64,000 bases of DNA. Origin: Sphaerolaimus hirsutus (lineage: Eukaryota; Nematoda; Chromadorea; Monhysterida; Sphaerolaimidae). The stretch lies in assembly GCA_964036195.1 (NCBI GenBank), contig OZ038451.1:21030318-21094317 (forward strand), given 5' to 3'. Each line of letters begins with the position of its first letter. The stretch's first letter is position 1. The position numbers and the translations under genes were made by a program. The notes under the pieces were generated by a model. It ran no database searches. It worked only from the letters and a program-made list of their open reading frames with translations, and was not told where the DNA came from. Below, one piece after another: positions 27,196-38,722 of this stretch.

Positions 27196-30100
27196 TCAAT
27201 TTCCCCTGCCGCCGCCCCTGCCACCCCTGCCGCCCTTCTTGCCCCGTTTGCCAGCATCCTCAGAGCAGAAATCGTGCTCGGGACGCTGCGGCTTGTCTTC
27301 CCAGTCGGCGGCTGAAATGGGGGGGGGTGTTTTGTGAAAATGTGGATTATTTTGAAAATGGAATAGATATGGTAGGAAGATTTAGAGATGATCTGAAGTT
27401 TTAATGATCTGTTTGTAAAATTCATCTGACATTTTTGTTTAGACTGTTTTCCCACTCATCCAAAAGTAAGAACAGTGAGAACTTATGATAATTTTTTCAA
27501 ATTTTGCTGAAAATTTAGACATTAAAATGCCAAATTTCCAGAAAGAACAAAACAGCACAGGTATTTCAACGACCAACACAATCACACCACCACAAAACAT
27601 ACCAATCTCGGAACAGTCCTTGTCCAACATGTTCAGGAAGCCCTTCTTGCCATGGCGACCCCCCTTTCTGCCCCCCTTGCGGCCACCGGGACTCCTGGCT
27701 GGCCTCCTGTGTTTGCCACCTTCTGGCTTGCAGGTCTCATAGGCAGCTTTCAGTGTTTCCGCGTCGCCCAGTTCTTGGACGCACTCGCATTTGGCTGTGA
27801 CACGGGCAATTTTCTGCTGCTTCATCACTTCGGCACAGTCTTCGGGAACGGGGTTACTGTGGGGGGGGGGGTTAATTGGGGTTCAGTGGATTTATGGGCA
27901 TGATTTTAGGCATGAACACCTAACACGTTTTCACGTGTTTAAAGACGGTCAGTTTTCTAAAAAAGTCTCACATTTTTGCAATCTTATTATGACATCGACA
28001 CTGTGCCATTGTCACTGCGACTGCGCACACTAGTTTGCTGCCAGATTTTGGTAAACTCATAAATCTGCTCTGAACCCAGTTCAGTTTACCAGAATGAGGT
28101 GTTTGTCAACTGCAGTTGATGATGATTAAGAATAACCAATCTGAGTACCTAAACTCAAATGCCTTCAAAGCCGATGTTTATGAGTACCTATACCAAATCT
28201 AGCAGTAAACTAGTGTGCGCAGACACGCATCATGTAAACACCAGTCCACAAAGAACCATAACAAACTTGGCACCCACGCGCCAACTCACTCTGCCTCACA
28301 CTGCGGCTGCGCGGCGCACATGGCGTCCTTGATGACCTGCTTGTCCAGGGTGGTCACGTCCACGCCCGTGGCGTCGGTGATGCACTGCACCGCCGCGTCC
28401 TTGTCGCCGTCTGCGCACGCGCGCTCCAACATCTTTGGCTTCATGCTGAGAGTTTGTGGGTGGGCATGGGAGTTGTGAAGTGTGCTTGGTAGAGTTTATA
28501 TAAGTAATAAATACATGTATGTTTATGTATATATATATGTATATAAATACATACCTACATATATATAGGTATATATATACCTATTTCATTATATACAAAC
28601 ATATAATTTTTTTGAAATATATAGAAATATTATATAAACCTATTTCATTCTATACAAACATATAATTTTTTTAAAAATATATAGAAATATTATATAATAT
28701 TTATGTTCCCCTACATCTTTCTAATAAAATGGTAACTGATTGAGTGGTATCTCACATTTATTGTAAGCAGAGTGCAACTTGGGGACTAAATTTATTTATG
28801 TTCAACACAGCTCACATGAACATGTTTTCTATATAATACTTTTTGATTTTCATGGTTAAAGTAAGGGATGATTATACTCCTAGTCTTAAGAGAGAAATTT
28901 GAAAAAACTCTATAGGAACAATGCAGATTATGAGTATCAAGCCTATTGGGAACATTTCATCATTTCTCAAAGCAAAATTTTCAGGGCAAAATTTCCACTC
29001 AAAGCTCACATATTTCATATCCATGTCCCATCATTTTTATAGGTATCAATGAATTTAGGAGATAACTTTCAAAAAATAGATGAAATGGGAAAATAAAAAA
29101 ATGAATTGAAACTTACAATCCCATGCCACCTTTGTGTCCTTTGCCATGCTTCCAGCCACCTCTTCCTTCGCCCTCTGGCTTGGTGAATCCCTTGCCTTCC
29201 ATGCATTTGGTCACTTCCTGCAGTGGTGGAATTTTTTGCAGTTTCAGGTTTATTTGATGGTTTAATAATGAAAGTAATAGGTGTGTGAACTTTCTTTCTG
29301 ATTACTTTTGGTGTGTGTTGTGGAGTGAATGCATGATTTTGAAGTACGTGTGAAGTAGGGTTGTCAAAAAATAATTCTATGGAAAATGGAAAACAGAAAG
29401 TTTAGGTCAAAAGTTTTGCTGCCAGAAAATGGAGGCGGAGGGATGAAACACTTCAACTGACAGAAAAAATTTATTTCTTCCACAAAATGGAAAAAAACAC
29501 AAAGTTGACACTCAAGTGTGAAAATACTTTCTGACACTTTACCGCACAGTGCATACCCATCTTCCACTCTGAACTACACCCTACAATCAATCAACCACAA
29601 CAAATCCCCACAAAACCCACCTCCTTGGGGTCGAAGCCGAGCTCGGTGCTGAGGCACTGCTTGAACGCCTCCCAGGGGTTGACGCTTTCATCATCATCGT
29701 CATCCTCCTCCTCGCTGCTGTCGCCGCGGCCCAACGAACACCCGTTGCTGTGGGGGGGGGTATTTACATGGGGTTTGCAATGGGGGTTTGCGAGGGGGTT
29801 TGGTGGTGGGGGTACCATGGGTATTTTACTGTGGTAGTTTTTGGTTTGGTGCTGAAGGTATGGTAGGCCAGAGCTATATGGTTCGTTTGCACGGGCGGTT
29901 TGTAATGTGGTATACTCTGCGGATCGCAGTTTTTCACTGCGCAATCCACACATATAATGGTGTTTTTTATTGTGCGCCATATATCTCTATGCGTGCACTT
30001 TCTCAAAAACGAGATCGGCGGAGCAGAGATCTGCGATTTTGTAATCATCTGGATAATCTTGAGATCTTAATATGCATTTGGTGGCTTTAAAACTAAAACT

Positions 30101-30443
30101 TCAATTCATTACGGAATTCTTTCATGCTTTTCCAACTACCGTATTTACTAAAGTATTACTCCCTTGAAAAACCCTCCCTCAAAATACCCCCAGACCAGTC
30201 TGAACTGAGATATCAATCAACCCCTCAAAAAAACACCACCCAAACCAACTCAGCGAGGCACTGCTTAACGGCATCCTTAAAAGCCTCCTTATCATCCACG
30301 GTCAATCCCATGGCGCTTTTGACCGCCTCCCACATGCACTCCTTCCAGCCCTGCTTGGCCTCCTTGCACTGGTCCGGCGTGGACTGCGCCAGCGCCGACG
30401 ACACCAGCGCCAGGCTCACGGAGATGAGCGCGCACAGTTTCAT
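27196..30443 (-). CDS. Secreted cysteine-repeat, Lys/Arg/Gly-rich protein
   Basis: Six minus-strand exons: 30443-30246, 29747-29621, 29217-29117, 28445-28290, 27856-27603, 27311-27196 (stop). The signal peptide is MKLCALISVSLALVSSALA. Three imperfect repeats with paired cysteines follow: one with GWKECMWEAV/KQCLAEL, one with FKQCLSTELGFDPKE/TKCMEG, one with AVQCITDATGVDV/DAMCAAQ. An acidic run EEEDDDDDE precedes repeat two. The C-terminal third is strongly basic with GGRKGGRKGG and a final Gly/Arg tail. Joins 2-3, 3-4, 4-5 and 5-6 are all in phase. The exon 1-2 join is not: exon 1 at GTTTGG ends in phase 0, whereas exon 2 needs phase 2, so a tiny exon or another donor is missing. Total about 317 aa. 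Family unknown; likely an extracellular, cation-rich binding protein. Confidence 0.75.
28502..28700. repeat. AT-rich TATATA low-complexity DNA in intron
   Basis: Alternating TA runs and two near-copies of CATATAATTTTTTT within the intron between exons 3 and 4 of the secreted-protein gene. Confidence 0.8.
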
Positions 30444-30538
30444 GGCTGGTTGAGTGGATTAGTGGATGAGTGAGTGGCTGAGTGGTTGAGTAGTTGGCTG
30501 AATAGAGTTTTGGTTGATCAGTGGTAGATTCGACTCGG

Positions 30539-30546
30539 TTTATATA
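30539..30546 (-). promoter_or_regulatory. TATA box of the secreted-protein gene
   Basis: TATATAAA on the minus strand, about 95 bp upstream of the signal-peptide ATG at 30443. The spacing allows a short 5' UTR. Confidence 0.65.
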
Positions 30547-31162
30547 GGTACCGAATGCGCGCTATTGACGTCAATGCGCGCGGATGCGCTCCGCCGAATT
30601 TGCGCTCATTTAATCGTAAATGTGTGCGAAAACAAAATCGGCAAAAATCGCGCGGTGTACGATCAGATTTTAACCCAAACGTGGTATGGTAAACAACAAT
30701 GGGGATAGGTAGGGTAGGTTACTGGTTGCTAAGGGCCGCGTGCGCGCATTGGAGTGCAGAGGTATCGTATGCGGCGCTTGTAAAGTTGGCAAGCGTAAAT
30801 TCTTAACTGCAAAAACGTTTTTGAATTTTTGAATTTTTTTTGGATTTTTTATTTTTATCACACCACTACACAGAAACAACACACTTGCAAATATTTATAT
30901 TTTTTCTGGAAAAATTTGGAAATAGAAAAAGTTTTTCGATTTTTCCCCCATTATATTTGGTAGAAACTATAAAAATGCCTGACTAAAATGTAGTCACACA
31001 ATTCAAAACTTGATTTTCACACAGATCTATTCGTGGAAGCAAAATGAAAATGTACAAATGTGTCTGTGGACGACAACAGCTTGTATTGCCATCATAGGCG
31101 GTGCAAGTTCCGAATTTTCGCTTGTGGCATTCACATTAGCCAAAATTTTACCTTGTGGCACC

Positions 31163-32069
31163 TAGTGATGTTAAAGGCACCGGGAAAAATGGCACCGCAC
31201 CGCACCGGCACCTTTGCCAATGCATGAAAAGGGCACCTGGCACCCTGGGGCACCGGCCAGAAAATGGCACCGCACCGCACCGGCACCGGTGCCTTTTGTA
31301 AAAAATGGCACCGGCACCGAAAGGCACCGGCGGGTTGCCGGTGCTAGCACCGAAAGGCACCGCACCGGGCTGGAATTTCTGAGTAAATATCGGGCAGTTT
31401 CTCAGTGATCTCACCTTTGGAAGTGCATATTTCCATGAATTTTCAACCGATTTTGATGGTTGAGCACTTAAAATGATCAGAATGATGTGGCAATCACTTT
31501 TATGAAGCAATTACAATAATTACAAATGAAAAATGAAATATTTAATTCACTGCAATGTCCATAGCCACTATTGTCTACTGATCGGAGTCGTTGCTGTACA
31601 GAGAATGTAACTAGCTCCGTCATAAACTGACAACAAATTTTGAACAAACATGTAAGATAAATATAAAATATAAAAATGATTTAAAATTCAACAAAATTTT
31701 CGATTCGCTCATCAGATCACGTATCGGGTATAATGGATTTCACAGTAGGCATATTTCATTGATGGGATGTTTACAAAATAGGCAAAAACGGTTGGGTAAA
31801 TATATCGCTGTTTTTTGAAATATGAATAAGCACATACTATGGACAAAATTGCACAGCACATGAAGATTGGCCGGTGCCTTTCCCGGTGCCTTTAATTTGG
31901 CCCTGGTGCTAGCACCTTTAGCACCGGCACCGGTGCTATTCTGAAAAAAATGGCACCGGCACCGGCATGGCACCCCTGAAGATTGCAATGGCACCGCACC
32001 AGCACCGGTGCTGGTGCCCTTCGGTGCCCAGCACCGGGGCACCGGTGCCCCGGTGCCTTTACATCACTA
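31163..32069. mobile_element. hAT-like MITE, TAGTGATG ends, GGCACCGG repeats
   Basis: 907 bp. The ends TAGTGATGTTAAAGGCACC and GGTGCCTTTACATCACTA are inverted repeats, with the 8-bp target duplication GTGGCACC on both sides (31155-31162, 32070-32077). Both subterminal zones are dense arrays of GGCACCGGTGCC. The duplicated target itself contains GGCACC. Confidence 0.92.
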
Positions 32070-32177
32070 GTGGCACCCTCTTACCGGAGCCTTTATGTGA
32101 AGTTGACAGCCAGCGAAAAATTTCGAAATCGCTATAAATATAAATAAAATTGGCTAAAAATAGATAATTAACCATGT

Positions 32178-34359
32178 ATTAGGTTGTAAACTAAATAACC
32201 TTATTTTTTGCGATTTCACATTCAAGCATCCCATTCTGTTGTACATTGGCGGATATAAATGCCGTTCGAGTATGTTAGGGTTTGGGGCCGGGGCTATGAC
32301 GAAATCTTTTTGTTTCCTTGAAAAATCCCCCAGTCCCGAGATAAGGGGGGTCTATCAAAACATGTTCATTTTGCATTGCCGATCTTGCTGATTGAGTTAG
32401 AAGCTTAATAACTTTCTCATTTCTAGGCCGATTTGGACTGTTTAACACTTAAAATGATCGGGACAACCGTCAGATTCTATTTTTGAGGTCGTATCAGTGA
32501 TGTCTCAATTCCTTATGCCGATTTGATCCAGTTTTTAGACGCGTAAACAAATTTATCTGAACATGCTGTCGTATACTTTAGACCACGAGAAGTCGTATTC
32601 CAAAAGAATGAGTTCAATATCGCTTTCCAATCAAAAGTTATAGCACTTCAAACTTTCGCCTCCCATCCACATACAGGACCGATCACTCACATCCGACCAT
32701 GAGCGATTTTTTTGGAAAATTATTCACCACCCCAGAACTAGGGCATTTCGGCCGGGTCTGTTCCATGAAAAATAAAGTTCAAACATTTGCCTAAAAAAGT
32801 ATATGGGCACCCCCTGGCTGGAACCCACCTTGGGCCGTGTAAACGGCCCACATTTTTTTATACTCTTTTTGGCTGATCACTCAAGTCCAACTGCGAGTGA
32901 TAATCAACTAAAATCATGCTTTTCAAGGCCGAATTTTGGCCTGAAATACAGAGCATGTTCATGGCGAATTGCCAAATGCAACTTCAATGGCTTTTTTAGC
33001 GAAAAAAATAGGATAATGATATTTTTTAGTTTGTATTGATTTGTATGGCGGAACGCACTTCGTCAGAATTTTTATCGCAGCAATTTTTAACGCTGCAAGA
33101 CGAAGCTATGAAAACACTTCCACATTAAAGAGAAAGCCAGAGGCATTTTTTTAAAACTTTCCCCACTCAAATGCCAAATAAATCAAATTTGAGAAAACGC
33201 CAGGTGAAATTTAAAAAACCTCGCTACATTTCCCTCAGTACTAATTTTTTTCCCAGAACGAAATAAGTAACATCTTCAAAGTTCGCCTCACACGTTCTCA
33301 AATTTGATTTATTTGGCATTTGAGCGGGGAAAGTTTGAAAAAAATGCCTCTGGCTTTCTCTTTAATGTGGAAGCGTTTTCATAGCTTCATTTTGCAGCGT
33401 TAAAAATTACTGCGATAAAAATTCTGACGAAGTGCGTTCCGCCATACAAATCAATACAAACTAAAAATCATCATTATCCTATTTTTATCGCTAAAAAAGC
33501 CATTGAAGTTGCATTTGACAATTCGCCATGAACATGTTCAGTATTTCAGGCCAAAATTCGGCCTTGAAAAGCAGGATTTTAGTTGATTATCACTCGCAGT
33601 CGGACTTGAGTGATCAGCCAAAAACAATTGAAAAAAATATATGGGCCATTTACACGGTCCAAGGTGGGTTCCAGCGGGAGGTGCCCATATACTTTTTTAG
33701 GCAAATGTTTGAACTTTATTTTTCATGGAACAGACCCGGCCGAAATGCCCTAGTTCGGGGGTGGTGAATAATTTTCTAAAAAAATCGCTCATGGTCGGAT
33801 GTGAGTGATCGGTCCTGTAAATAACCGCATGAAGAATGAATGATGTGCGCAACGTCAAAACTCCAACTCTCTAGCGTTTTTCAGCCGATTTTCACGATAA
33901 ACACTTAAAATGATCACAATAACCTGGAGATCCATTGTGATGCTCAGGTTATCTCTATGCACTTTCAAAATGATAATTTCATACAAGAGTTCACAATATT
34001 TTCTTGTATGGGAAATCTAATTAAATGTACAGGTGATTTGAAGATCACAATGGAATCTCCAGGTTTTTGTGATCATTTTAAGCGTTGATCGACCCAGATA
34101 TGCCCAGCAATGGCTGATGTATGGAGCTCAAAAATTCGTCCAACATCCAGATCGGCCATTCAAAATGACCACCTTTCTATAGACCCCCCCTTATCTCAGG
34201 ACTGGGGGAGTATACGAGGAAACAAAAAAATTTCGTCATAGCCCCAACCCCAAACCCCAACATACTCGAACGGCATTAATATCTGCCAATGTACAACATA
34301 AATGTACGCATGAATGTGAAATCACAAAAAAATTAAGGTTATTTAGTTTACAACCTAAT
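32178..34359. repeat. 2.2-kb palindromic foldback element
   Basis: The left end ATTAGGTTGTAAACTAAATA is mirrored by the right end TATTTAGTTTACAACCTAAT. Correspondence continues inward through GTTCGAGTATGTT, ATAAGGGGGG and AATGTGGAAGCGTTTTC to a centre near 33270. It lies next to the hAT element above. A larger outer pair (TAGGCGGTGCAAG near 31097 and CACTTACGCCGCC near 34539) suggests a bigger host element. No protein-like ORF. Confidence 0.85.
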
Positions 34360-36303
34360 ATAAAGATGAAAATAGGTAGTGAGGCTAAATGGAGCAAATT
34401 TTGGCAATTTTGAGCTAATTTTGAGCCTTCACTCTCGTTTGTATAATACACGCTTGTGAATGTCACAATGTGACAGTGAAATTTCTGCTTGTGACACCAA
34501 AAATTCCGCTTGTGACATTCACAAGCGCACAAACACTTACGCCGCCTTTGACTGCCATGAAACAAAGATGTATTCAAAATTGACAACGAAAATTCTAAAA
34601 TGCACCAATCTAAATGGTGGGGAAAAATTGAAGTTTAAAAAAAAAATAATGTAAATTCAGAATCAATTTTTCGAAATTTGAAATTCGAAAGGTCATTTTA
34701 GGGAACAAATATTAAAAATCGAAACCCTTCATCTCGGTAAGTTTGCCATCGTTACGCACATGCAATTGGGCAATTTATGTCAGTCGTCGGGCATTGTAAC
34801 CAGTTAAATCATGATTTTTACCTATTACCTAGCAGTGGGAAAACGTTTCAACATCGACCACTTTTCATGGTCACTTTTGGTAGAATAAGTGTCAGTAAGT
34901 AAATGTTTATTAGACATCTACACTCATGCAAAAACAATTAATTTACAGTAAAGCACCAAAAAACGTATCGTGGCACTGGCACCAATGTTAAAATGTCATG
35001 GCCAACAAAGGGAAAGTTCTCAAAAAAAACACTTATGTATTTTGAGTTTTTGAAAAATGGATAGGTATCTGTATTCTGAGTTTTTCAAAAGTCGATATCT
35101 GTGTTTGAGTTTTTTCTTCATAAAATTTGAGTTTCCATGTTTTAATTCAGTTTTTTTTGTTGGTAAAAACTCCAGTTGTTTTTTTACAAAAAGTTGCATT
35201 TTACCTACAGCATTTTGATGTGGAAACAGTGGTTCTCTTATCACATATAGGTTTTGCACGTTTAGACCCCACGTAGCTGTGCATATTCATGTGTTGAAAA
35301 ACTTACCATATGTACTCGAATAAAACCCCAAGGAAATTGTTTCTTCACAAGTTTTCGAGGGGGGTGTATTCAAGGGGGGGGGGGTGTTATTCAAGGGTTT
35401 TTTTCCTCAGAACTTGCATTATTATTAAACCTAAAATTATAGAACCTTGTTTATTGTATGAACTCATGCAATCCAGGTATTTAATAGTTCAAGAAAAACA
35501 AAAACAAGGTATTCAGGCAAAAATTAGTGTTCATCGAACTCAACGAGTTTCCGTATTTAATGTGTTTTTGCCATCGTTGGTCACATGACGCCGCCCAAAA
35601 AGCGCCGTGGCGCTGTCACGCCGGTAAAATAGTTAAATCTTGGCGCCCATTCCATCACTAGTTGGTTTTTATGAAGCGAGTGCCGGTTTTATATGTATTT
35701 ATCTGGATTCTGATGCGATCATGTTTATTTTCACCATCCGCAGTTGAAAAAATAAATTTATTTATTTACGTGAACTCGAATATCAATGTCAGGTCTCTAT
35801 TTCATGGACATGTGCAAATGATATACCTAATGATGTTTTTCGAAAAATTCACGTAGGCAAATTGAGGTCATTTCCACCAATTTAACACTAATTTTTGATT
35901 TTGAATACAGCGTTATCGTTTTTTCTTGCGTTTTATTGGTTTTCTTATGGGTAGAAAATAAAATACAGATATAACAAAATTGTTCAGTTGACCCAGTAAA
36001 CGAAAATTTGTGTCTCAAAAGGATATATCAATACATTCTTCAGCTTATAAATATGCAATCTTTCAAAAATGCGAGTCTGCAGATATTTTCCGCCATTTCG
36101 TTTCTGAAATTAAAAAAAAAACACACAACCGAACACCAGTTTGCACACTTGCACAGCTTACACAAAAGCTGTTACGGTCCAAAAGGAGACAAACAAACAA
36201 ATCTTATAATTCCCAGAGACAAGCTGTGAGGCGGCAAATTTTACATTGGAATTTTTATTGCACTTTGGTGTGAACCGTGCATGACTGTGCTTTACCAATG
36301 TTA
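34360..36303. other. Intergenic, no gene supported
   Basis: AT-rich DNA with TTGTGACATTCACAAGCG repeats (about 34450-34540), TTTCTGTGTTTTGAG-type low complexity (about 35025-35200), a CCATATGTACTCG half element (about 35309) and a GGCGCC block (35585-35640). Confidence 0.5.
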
Positions 36304-37769
36304 TAAACACCTTCCCGGTCAAGTAAGCCACCCATTTTTTTCTTTCACTTCGGAAGCTATATCTCGGGCTATGGTGGGGTTATAGAGCTGAAACTTTGTG
36401 AATATATACTTGTAACATCCCTCTACTCTGCATCAAAGGGGGGAGGCATGGCGACCAACTACAGGGTGGGTCGCCCTATATGCAACAATTTTTTGCCAGG
36501 TTTTCAGTGTCCCAAACAAGTACACCACCCACTTGATTAGCTATACTAAAGGGGCTGTATCTGCAGTTGTGGGGGTGGTAGAAAGCTAAAATTTTGGGGG
36601 TATCTTGGCAACACCCACCCCTACTATACGCCAGTGGGGCAGCTCCGACGACCCACTACAGTTTGTGCCGCACTGTATAAAGTTGTTTTTTTTTAAAAGC
36701 GACCCAAGTGTCTCAAGTAAGTTCACCACCTAAAGGAATTAAAAAATTTTTTTTGAGAACATACCTTATATAAAAAACTGAATCAGGTTTTCACCCTAGT
36801 TCTGCTAATTAAAATTTTTTTCCTTTGTTTAGCCACCCCCATCATAAATGGCAGACCAAAAATTTCACTTTAAACCAATTTTTTGTTCCACACTTTAAAA
36901 TTTGGTTTACAAAGTTCAGTAGAGGAGGGTCTAAGGTTCAAAGTTACGTAAACAACATGACCTCCAAAATGGCAACATAAGGAAATTTATTTGGGGTTAA
37001 TTCTATGATGTCATAATGATGTCATTGCAGGAACAAAATTTTACAGAATTTTCACTTTTTCATTCCACCCAAATAAATTTACTTATGTTGCCATTTTGGA
37101 GGTCATGTTGTTTACATAACTTTGAACCTTAGACCCTCCTCTACTGAACTTTGTAAACCAACTTTTAAAGTGTGGAACAAAAAATTGGTTTAAAGTGAAA
37201 TTTTTGGTCTGCCATTTATGATGGGGGTGGCTCAACAAAGGAAAAAATTTTAATTAGCAGAACTAGGGTGAAAACCTGATTCAGTTTTTATATAAGGTAT
37301 GTTCTCAAAAATTTTTTTTAATTCCTGTAGGTGGTGAACTTACTTGGGACACTGGGGTAGTTTTTTTTAAAAACAACAACTTTATACAGTGTGGCACAAA
37401 CTGTAGTGGGTCGTCGGGAGCTGCCCTACTGGCGTATAGTAGGGGTGGGTGTTGCCAAGATACCCCTAAAATTTTAGCTTTCTACCACCCCCACAACTGG
37501 AGATACAGCCCCTTTAGTGTAGCTAATCAAGTGGGTGGTGTACTTGTTTGGGACACTGAAAACCTGGCAAAAAATTGTTGCATAGAGGGCGACCCACCCT
37601 GACCCACCCTGTAGTTGGTCGCCATGCCTCCCCCCATTGATGCAGAGTAGAGGGATGTTACAAGTATATATTCACAAAGTTTCAGCTCTATAACCCCACC
37701 ATAGCCCAAGATATAGCTTCCGAGATGAAATAAAAAAATAGGTGGCTTACTTGACCGGGAAGGTGTTTA
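36304..37769. mobile_element. Foldback element, TAAACACC family, copy 2
   Basis: 1466 bp. TAAACACCTTCCCGG at the left and CCGGGAAGGTGTTTA at the right. The halves are reverse complements over nearly the full length, centre near 37035. Closely related to 18125-19595. Confidence 0.9.
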
Positions 37770-37774
37770 CGATA

Positions 37775-37919
37775 CCGTATTACTTCTAATGAAAAGCGCC
37801 GTTCTATTTTTATCGTAAACTTTTTTTACATGCCGTTCTATTTGGGATGCAGTTCTATTGGAGGCTGCCGTTCTACTTTTTTTCACACATGGTATGCCGT
37901 TGTATTAGAAGAAATACGG
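37775..37919. mobile_element. Short TA-flanked MITE with GCCGTTCTA repeats
   Basis: 145 bp. The ends CCGTATTACTTCTAAT and ATTAGAAGAAATACGG, with TA on both sides. Internal GCCGTTCTATT repeats match the termini of 17618-20688, so it is probably an internal-deletion relative. Confidence 0.8.
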
Positions 37920-38060
37920 TATTTAACTGCAAACTGCAACTGTTTGGGTGGGAAATACGGTAAATATGTAAGTTCCGCTTCACAATTGCTGGCACCATTA
38001 TTCATTGAGCCAATGACGAGTATCAATTGAGAGAAATCTATTGGAAGGCATTCGATTAAA

Positions 38061-38446
38061 CCGTATTTCCTCGAAATACACCCCCCTCAAAATGGACACT
38101 ATGAATTTATAAACTCCCCCTCGCGATAGCCACTCAAATTTCGCGTATAGAGGACATAAATGACAAAAGCTACCGTTTGTGGTCCGGGCAACGCCGAACA
38201 AAAACAAAACTGTGTTATGTTAGAACAGGGTTTATACTGTCTACGTACATACTTATATAAGTCTACTGTCTTATGGCGGTTTTTGTTGCATTTTTCGACG
38301 TCTGTGTACGTTACATACAACAATTTAGTACTGGGATTTCAAAAAATTTCTGGCGAAAGGATAAACCCCCCCCCCCTCGAAATACCCCCCTCAAAAATTC
38401 CACTCTGAAAAATAAACCCACCGGGGGGTAATTAGAGGAAATACGG
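38061..38446. mobile_element. MITE with CCGTATTTCC ends
   Basis: Ends CCGTATTTCCTCGAAATAC and TAATTAGAGGAAATACGG. The right flank is TA, the left flank AA. Very similar in layout to 46425-46823. Confidence 0.8.
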
Positions 38447-38722
38447 TATATCTAACTCGACTATTACTGTACGAATAAAATACTTTATTGAGCGGTCAGG
38501 TTTATAATTCTTTGCAAAAATACTTTAAATTATTCTTAACCGTACCAAATTTCGCAAAAAGACTGAGCGTGTTCCTGGAGAATCGCGGGCCAAATTTGCT
38601 GAATTACTAATTGATCATCATAATTATCTGAAAATACATACAGATTACTAACATATTAATCAAATCCAGCCAAAATTAAGAGATCGCAAAACAAAATCCA
38701 ATGAACCACATAGGTATTAAAA

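Noticed and set aside
31148-32042. Cys/Gly/Ala-rich ORFs in the GGCACC-rich segment
   Set aside because: Translation of GGCACC arrays inside a MITE with a clear target duplication.
36010-36273. 87-codon ORF with Lys/Arg-rich translation
   Set aside because: No ATG start, no supporting splice sites, no recognisable domain, and it lies in repeat-rich DNA.
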